Shown here: piece by piece, positions 58,148-64,000 of the stretch | Layout: the number at the start of each line of letters is the position of its first letter | Numbering within the stretch: position 1 is the stretch's first letter | From: Butyriboletus loyo | Taxonomy: Eukaryota > Basidiomycota > Agaricomycetes > Boletales > Boletaceae | Direction: 5' to 3' | Assembly: GCA_038093515.1 (NCBI GenBank) | Contig: JBBPSI010000064.1 | Location: 1-64,000 of the forward strand | Length of the DNA: 64,000 bases | Position numbers and translations under genes: made by a program | The notes under the pieces: model-generated | Told to the model about the DNA's origin: nothing | Database searches by the model: none | Seen by the model: the letters and a program-made list of their open reading frames with translations, nothing else

Positions 58148-59791
58148 ATGATGTCTGACTCTCCAGAGGAATTGGACTCTGCGGAGGAACTGAACGACGA
58201 TACCCAACTTACGATACGTATACCAAATCCGAAGGTGTACATGGCTCGTCAGTCACAGTGGAAAGGTCGACGAGGGAAACCACGCTGTGACCATTGTCGC
58301 ATGAACAATTTAAAGGTGAGATCGCTTAGTCTAATTTGCGATTTACATCGTGATTCTTGTCCAGTGTGACAGAGTGCTTCCAACTTGCAACCACTGCTCC
58401 TGGGCTAATGGTAGGGAGTGCAGGTACACCCCTTTGCCCACACCAGCACATCGAGGTATTCCCCGATGCGATAGGTGTCGTCTTAGGAATCTAAAAGTGA
58501 GTTCCGTAGACAATCCTAGATCAAGTTTTACCCTTACTGAACAGCACCCTAGTGCGACCGTAATCTTCCAGTCTGCAACCACTGTGCTGAAGATTCCAAG
58601 ACTGAATGCAACTACACTCCTAAAAAGCGACACAAAGTTCCCTCGGACCATGGCACTGTTCGGGACAAGCAGACAACACCTTATGGTGCCAAAACTGCCT
58701 CATTTTTGGTTTCTGATATGCCCTCTAGCGAAGAGCCAGCCTCTCTACCCCGTAACGGTCATGGGGATTCCAGCGATGGCCACAGTTTCTATGGTCAAAA
58801 TGTAGCATCATCGTCACAACTCCGTCGTACGAGAGGATCTTTACCGGATGTTTCTCGAAAAGATGATTCGTCACCGCATGGTCACTTCAAGACACCGGAG
58901 CCTGGCGGACGTCAGACGGTGCCAAATTCATCACTTCCTAACCTAGCTCCTCGGCAAACGCTCACCACCAACAAACTATCCTTCATTTCGCATTCCTTCC
59001 CCTCCGACCAAGGAGCGATCGTTACGAAACCTTTGGTAGAGTCCTGGGAGCATCCCTTGTTTGCACCGCTTCCCGATGTCATTATCCAGAGAATCAGCAA
59101 CGTCAATCCCGTCGAAATGCCAAATAGGGCGCATTTCGAGGAAGCTTTCGCACGCTTCTTGGATGGCTTACCCCCCGAGTTACTAGAAACAGCGGCACTC
59201 ACTCCAGAGGTTTACGCAGACATCTGTCGCTCTTTGGAGGGAAGTGACGCTGAGAATTTCTCTGACCGTTTGAGGATGTGGGTTTCTTTTCACCACGTTC
59301 GTTTGGGGTCGGAGAAATATCACCTTCTGTTGCTTCCCCGGGATGCGTTTTTCCATCTCGCACCCTCCGAGGAGGAAAAGCTACGGAGGGATTACATCAG
59401 CCACATCGACAATCACACCCACACCTCGCCCACCGTTTCTCCGAAGTCAGATACTATCGACTATGATCTCGCTGGATTCGAGTGGACGAGAGCGTTCGAA
59501 AGGATCCCTGTGCGCAACCAAATATATGACATACTTGTCTACGCACATCGTACTCATGCTTCCTCTGCATCTATGGTTTTCGAAACCCGACGCATCGGTT
59601 TCGTGAGTTGTTGTTGGTTTCGTGATTTCAGCTATACTGAATTTATTCCTCAGGCCACAATCACTTGGCCGATGATCGAGATGTTCATTCAATTGTGCCC
59701 GCTGTGCAGTCTACGAAACAAAACTAGTCCCTCACATTCTGTCAAAGCTGACCCTCCGCATGGTGTTGGCGACGAGAGCATTAGGCATTAG
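58148..59791 (+). CDS. Transcription factor with tandem Zn2Cys6 clusters and a C-terminal HHCC-like module
   Basis: Four exons (58148-58315, 58365-58496, 58553-59602, 59654-59791) join in frame to 495 residues. After an acidic N-terminus comes a first zinc cluster, CDHCRMNNLK/CDRVLPTCNHC...C, and about 45 residues later a second, CDRCRLRNLK/CDRNLPVCNHC...C. Each has all six cysteines, and each is split by a phase-0 intron at exactly the same place (slash). Zn2Cys6 proteins normally have one such cluster and bind CGG-type sites as dimers. The middle is Ser/Pro-rich. A helical domain (FARFLDGLPPELLETAALTP, FSDRLRMWVSFHHV) follows. Near the end, VYAHRTH and TWPMIEMFIQLCPLCSLRNK resemble the zinc-binding HHCC domain of retroviral-type integrases. 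Nuclear location is likely; the targets are unknown. Confidence 0.82.
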
Positions 59792-60050
59792 ATATGGCAG
59801 GAAGGCTACACAACTGATGTCTTTGCGTACGGTTTCCATGATAGCACGATGGAGCATCGTGATCTATTTGGATTTGCATTTTTTTTATGGTTCATTTCTA
59901 CATAACATATCTATTACGACTCTAACATCGTTGGTGATCTGCAATACCGCATATTTAACTCGAATAGTCCGTGTGATGCCAGAACAATGCAATGGGGGAA
60001 GAGAGAACCGAAACACTGATATATCTCTATCTCTATCAGTAGTCAGGGGA

Positions 60051-61717
60051 TCAAAAACGCTGAACCAACACAGTGACGTCGTCTATCCACTTATCGTCCA
60101 TCTCTAGAGTGAGATTGCGTGAAGCAAGATCAATGTCATCTCCACCAATAGCGTCACGTAGCAAGTCGAAAGCGAGGTTCCTCGGTGGCCCCTGCTCCTT
60201 CCGCCTTTTCAGAGAGTTGCCCACAATGCGAACCCACCTCTGCGCCAATTCGCTCTCCGAGAGTTTCACGTCAAGGTTATCGTAGAGGTCCAGGAGTCCG
60301 TCGGAGCACAAGATAAGGAAGAACTCCTGGCGGTCGGCTGTCGTGTCGAATACGAGGTGATGCACGTCTGGCATGTCTGAAACGTACGGGGGAGTCAAAA
60401 TAAGTCCCGCATAGTGTTTCGCCAGCGGGGGTGTCATCCAATCAGGTATGTACTCTCCAAAGACTCGGCGCGTGTACACGGAGGGAATCTTCAACCATGT
60501 ATCTCCTACGGCTATGTAAAGACACACAGGGTCAGACAGTTTCAGAGGAAAAACGTTCCTGCGGACTTACCGCGTGTGGGTGCAAGGTAACCAATGACCC
60601 TGTTGTCTGAGATACATGTGTGTTCTCCCGGATGCTCGCGCATGACACGTTGACATTCCAGCGGGTTGTTGCCGTTGTGCAGGGAGTTGACAATGAATTC
60701 CGACCATTCTCCAGATGCCAACTTTCTGCCAAGCACTGTCATCGAGCAGATGAGAAAAGGCGAACGAGTCCCTAAAGGGTGACAGTCGCATACCTGCCTG
60801 AGAGTCCCCCAAATTGACAACCCATAGGTTTCGTTTCGATGGATCTAGTAATGAAAAAATGACCGTAGCACCTTGAGTGCATCGTTCAGAGATAATCTCC
60901 CATTCGGATTTGTGACGTTGGATATAGTCTCGGAGCTGGTCGGGACTCAGCTCGCAAAGACGATCATAAGGCAGAAAGTCGAAAATGTCCGAACGAATCG
61001 ACTCGTCTAGGTGTCTGATCGCATTCGTCAGGGCCTCTGAGACCAGCTCAGAACTGGGAACTGTATCCATGGAACTGCTGAGAAGTGCCTGAAGCGACAT
61101 TCTAATCATGGAAGAAAGTCGCTTGCAGACCAAGTTCACCGTATCATGTCCGCAGTGACCTATTAACGACAGGGTCAGTATGATGACGACACGAATAACT
61201 GAGGTTGCATACCATCGTACACAGCATTGAACTGCCAAGTACCTCCATGGAGGTCCCATTCCTCAATGCTGTATCGGTCTTGGTTGAGACTTGAATATTC
61301 GATGCATGGTTGGAAGGTGACGCTGTCGACCGAGTCTGATGAGCGGGGGTCGCACAGTCGCTGTAGTTGACTGTCGATGGCGCTTTCTGAGAGGACGTGG
61401 TATGTCCAGCGTTGCTTTCCGCCACGACCCAGATCAGTGGTGCAGAAATCCTTGACCTCCTCCAAAGCCTGGAGGTTCTCCGTCGACGTTGCTGCAGTGA
61501 GAGTGACGACGTTGTAAATCATCTGATGAAAAGTAATGCAGGGGGGAAAGTTGCTCGATCAGTTGTACTCGAGAAAAGGATGATGATGACATGGCGAATG
61601 GATCTAGGGGGCCTTTATATGTGTTACCTCCGCGCTCTTGGATTGAGTCCTCGAGATTAGAGCATGCGGGAAACCTGGTATGCGGGAAATTACCTTGATG
61701 TCCTCCTCGGTGGCCAT
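60051..61717 (-). CDS. PP2C-family protein phosphatase
   Basis: Metal-dependent Ser/Thr phosphatase. A tiny first exon (61717-61694, MATEEDIK) is spliced to MIYNVVTLTAATSTENL; if it is wrong, the start is at 61522. Conserved PP2C blocks are DRYSIEEWD (for DR-x2-S), FNAVYDGHCGHDTVN (for the DGHGG metal motif, with Cys replacing the second Gly), GATVIFSLLDPSKRNLWVVN, LGDSQA, then, after introns, RVIGYLAPTRG, FFLILCSDGLLDLYDN (for SDGLWD) and DDKWIDDVTVLVQRF at the end (for DDNVT). Several residues differ from textbook PP2Cs, as in the fungal mitochondrial/pyruvate-dehydrogenase-phosphatase-like branch. About five exons. The stop is at 60051. Confidence 0.82.
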
Positions 61718-62463
61718 AATTAGCATCGCAGTGAGCAACTTCCGGGACTGGTGCAGACCGTGTCCTGTGAGTGAAGCTGGGATTCAACCTAACCGAAAGG
61801 AAAGCCACGGCCTGGCCTGGAGAACAGCGCGGCCAAGGATTTATGTCAGGGAACTGAACAAATGAATTAATGCCTTGTGGGTGATAAATAGGCCAGAAAT
61901 GCGCTCGGTGATGATGGCATGCCTATCGTTCTGTCAATGATGAAGGGAAGGTCGTGGCGTGTCCCAAATGCAACGTCGTCGTAGCGCGTTCTCATGGTCA
62001 GCGACTAAATGCGTACCACGTTGCGCTGTGCAGAAGGGGGGCTGTGGCCAATCAGCCTGGATTTGCCTAATATTCAATTGAGAACATGCGAGCGAAGGTC
62101 CAGCGAAGACAATACCAAGCTCACCCTAGTAAATTGCTCTCACAAGCCTGCGTAATACATCATCCGAATCCTCAAATAGCAAATACATACGTGATAGATT
62201 GCGATTGATATTATTATTGCGTGTTCAGTGTGCAGGCAGGGACTGAATTGTATCTCCATAACCGAGATCTTGTAGAATTATGGAGATTGGGGTTCGAACT
62301 CTAACGTTGCCTGTTCATTGCAAAAGCGGACAATGGTACATGTACAAGAAATCGAGGAGCTGGGATTGGTTCAAGAAAGCATACATATAAGCGATTGCGA
62401 AAAGCGTGTGTATCTAAAGCAAAGTATCATAATCCGTGCACAATCGCATTTCGTAAAAGGCTG
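61718..62463. other. Intergenic spacer
   Basis: About 745 bp between the PP2C-like gene start and the AdoMet decarboxylase stop (both minus). No gene or repeat recognised. Confidence 0.4.
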
Positions 62464-63867
62464 TCACCGTAACTCGAACCTGGCGAACGCTAAATCGTAA
62501 TCACCAAATTCATAGTTGATCTTGTCAGTCCTGCGGTAACTCCTGGTATAGCCATCGGCAGCCTCGTGCAATGCATCCAAGCTGCTGGACGAAGACGGAT
62601 CAGGGCGGGAAGCTGTTAGCGCAGATTTAAATTCTCTCTGCGCAGCTTCGCAGGCAGTTTCTGCCTCGTCCTCCTCGGCATTGCCAATAGCCTCTTTTTT
62701 CGACATGAACAAGGTCAGACTGAGCCTGCCGGGTTGGAAGATGTCAACGACACGCTGAATAAGCGTTCGCAAATCAGGGATGTCCTTGGCAGAAGAAGTG
62801 GGAGAAGCAGCGAGGGGCAGATTGCACTCGAAACTGGCATAGGACCAGCCTTCCTCTGGCGTCACATGGATGGTGTAATAGCCTTCGCCTGCACCAACTT
62901 CGGTGACAGCGTCTCCGCACTTGAGTAGAGCGTTGCATGAATACCCACAAGGAGTAAACGCATACGCATCTAGCGTAGTCAGGTGAGGAGGAAAGATATC
63001 CGTGATTCCGAGAGCAGACGACAAGGTCTGACCAGCAATGGAAGGTAGAGTCTCCGAAGACACTCCGTCGACTGGAGAGGGGGGAACCGAAAAGAAGAAT
63101 GGTTCACGAGCCTCGCGTGACAGGTCACTCATGAGGATCTCGATTGTATAGTCTTGGATGATACTTGTCTTGGGATCGTCAGATGCTGGCAGCAGCTGGA
63201 TGACCTCGTTGGACTCGACATGCGCCCACGGCGGAACTTTGGAAGAATTGGGAGCGGATCCTCGGACGATTTCAGGGGTTGTTATGTAAAGCAACCAGTG
63301 GTCGCCATTTACTTTGCCAACGGTGTATGCAGACCCATTGGGGAATATGGAGTCCAAGAACGTGATTTCGTGCTTCCACTCCCGATGGGGGTCGGGTTGA
63401 TGTTCTGGGAACATGAATGACTTGCGGGAGTAAAAGCACTGGTAAACGGACGGAAGTGAAGCATGTTCGCGAGCAATATCGAGGATGCGCGGAAGACCGA
63501 GGAGGTTGAGCGTAGTTCCGCATGTCTTTAAAATGATCCGATGGGCGAAGACAAATAGAGAGGACTCGCTGTAAGTGAACGATGTTAACATGCGAATGAA
63601 ATGGAAAAAAAGAACATGATGGATGCACCTCAAGAGATAAGCATCTGTTTGTTCGCCTTCAATAACGCTGAGAACACTGCACTTGACGATGTCAAGCATG
63701 TCCTCCCAGACAGAGCGATGAATTTTCCGCAAGCCAACTCTGCCATCCTTTGGGGAATGTGCGTCCTGCACACTAGCAGCTGAAGGGGCGAACCACACTT
63801 CGAGCAGCTTCTCTGGACCCTCGAATGGGGTAGAGGCGTATAGAGAGATCCTGTCATCAACAGCCAT
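62464..63867 (-). CDS. spe2: S-adenosylmethionine decarboxylase proenzyme
   Basis: Makes decarboxylated AdoMet, the aminopropyl donor for spermidine and spermine. The start ATG 63867 gives MAVDDRISLYASTPFEGPEK, with FEGPEKLLEVWF being the family's N-terminal motif. The self-cleavage site that yields the pyruvoyl group is SESSLFVF; an intron (AG/GTGCATCC to TTACAG/C) falls just inside its first Ser codon. Later blocks are LDSIFPNGSAYTVGKVNGDH, DWLLYI-like HWLLYIT, FTPCGYSCNALL (catalytic Cys), YYTIHVTPEEGWSYASFECN and the C-terminal YEFGDYDLAFARFELR. Only one intron is needed. About 445 residues, larger than the mammalian enzyme owing to acidic and Ser-rich loops, as in other fungi. Confidence 0.95.
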   Translation of the reverse strand: MAVDDRISLYASTPFEGPEKLLEVWFAPSAASVQDAHSPKDGRVGLRKIHRSVWEDMLDIVKCSVLSVIEGEQTDAYLLRCIHHVLFFHFIRMLTSFTYSESSLFVFAHRIILKTCGTTLNLLGLPRILDIAREHASLPSVYQCFYSRKSFMFPEHQPDPHREWKHEITFLDSIFPNGSAYTVGKVNGDHWLLYITTPEIVRGSAPNSSKVPPWAHVESNEVIQLLPASDDPKTSIIQDYTIEILMSDLSREAREPFFFSVPPSPVDGVSSETLPSIAGQTLSSALGITDIFPPHLTTLDAYAFTPCGYSCNALLKCGDAVTEVGAGEGYYTIHVTPEEGWSYASFECNLPLAASPTSSAKDIPDLRTLIQRVVDIFQPGRLSLTLFMSKKEAIGNAEEDEAETACEAAQREFKSALTASRPDPSSSSSLDALHEAADGYTRSYRRTDKINYEFGDYDLAFARFELR

Positions 63868-63908
63868 CGGTGTTGTGGGAAATGGGGGGGTGTTGTAGTG
63901 GAGGGATG

Positions 63909-63959
63909 CTATCGAGGAGGAAAGTCGTAGCCGCCGCAAAGGGCTGTTTCAGTATGCAT
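63909..63959 (-). promoter_or_regulatory. Upstream ORF in the spe2 leader
   Basis: An ATG at 63959-63957 opens a 16-codon frame ending in TAG at 63911-63909, 41 bases before the spe2 start. AdoMet decarboxylase mRNAs in animals and plants carry short uORFs that mediate polyamine control; whether this one is in the fungal mRNA is unknown. Confidence 0.4.
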
Positions 63960-64000
63960 CAAACGGGTTCTGTTTAGACGTGAAAAGGATTCTCGCGACA

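Noticed and set aside
1..64000. CRISPR arrays, bacterial operons or rRNA genes
   Set aside because: No regularly spaced direct repeats, no ribosomal-binding-site organised operons and no rRNA-like stretches were seen; the sequence is eukaryotic with introns.

Overview
The window looks like nuclear DNA of an Agaricomycete (mushroom-forming) basidiomycete. Nearly every host gene is cut by many short GT-AG introns (about 45-70 nt, with exons as small as 14-15 nt). The proteins are of fungal types: a class II histone deacetylase with an Arb2-like tail, a Zn2Cys6 factor, an OPT transporter, a TRP/flavin-carrier protein and a STE20 kinase. The species cannot be named from the sequence alone.

Bases 1 to about 10,540 are a transposon graveyard. 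A Ty3/gypsy element (element A, + strand) has a frameshifted gag, a slippery heptamer at the gag/pol boundary, and a pol with two TGA stops and a dead reverse transcriptase motif. An 827-bp solo LTR (B) with a perfect 5-bp target duplication is inserted into it, and a second LTR-like repeat (C) is inserted inside B. Two more C copies lie at 4869-5329 and 9872-10320. The C copy at 4869 marks a recombination junction. Right of it is a decayed reading frame of unknown family, then the 3' end of a chromodomain gypsy element (D, - strand) with the order integrase, chromodomain, zinc-knuckle ORF, polypurine tract, 3' LTR. Element D abuts a truncated host DUF1746 (Dsc4-like) gene.

From about 10,580 to 64,000 the region is gene-dense and ordinary: a four-helix membrane protein (-), HDA1 deacetylase (+), CE9-like amidohydrolase (-), RAD10/ERCC1 (+), a nuclear protein with PIP-like motifs at both ends (-), FLC/TRP-like membrane protein (-), OPT transporter (-), Mgs1/WRNIP1 ATPase (-), ATP synthase OSCP (-), C15 peptidase (+), APS kinase (+), STE20/YSK kinase (-), mitochondrial bL34 (+), eIF2B gamma (+), eIF3c (-), CLIP-170-like protein (-), RPS18 (-), CLASP-like protein (+), DBF4 (+), a double Zn2Cys6 factor (+), PP2C-like phosphatase (-) and AdoMet decarboxylase (-).

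Most of these are housekeeping genes with no operon logic. Themes that recur are genome maintenance (HDA1, RAD10, Mgs1, DBF4 and the PIP-motif protein), translation (bL34, eIF2B gamma, eIF3c, RPS18) and microtubule plus ends (CLIP-170 and CLASP, separated only by RPS18). The most unusual items are the tandem-duplicated zinc cluster fused to an integrase-like HHCC module, the zinc-knuckle ORF placed 3' of pol, the PIP-degron-like protein, and the layered transposon history that can be read from target-site duplications.
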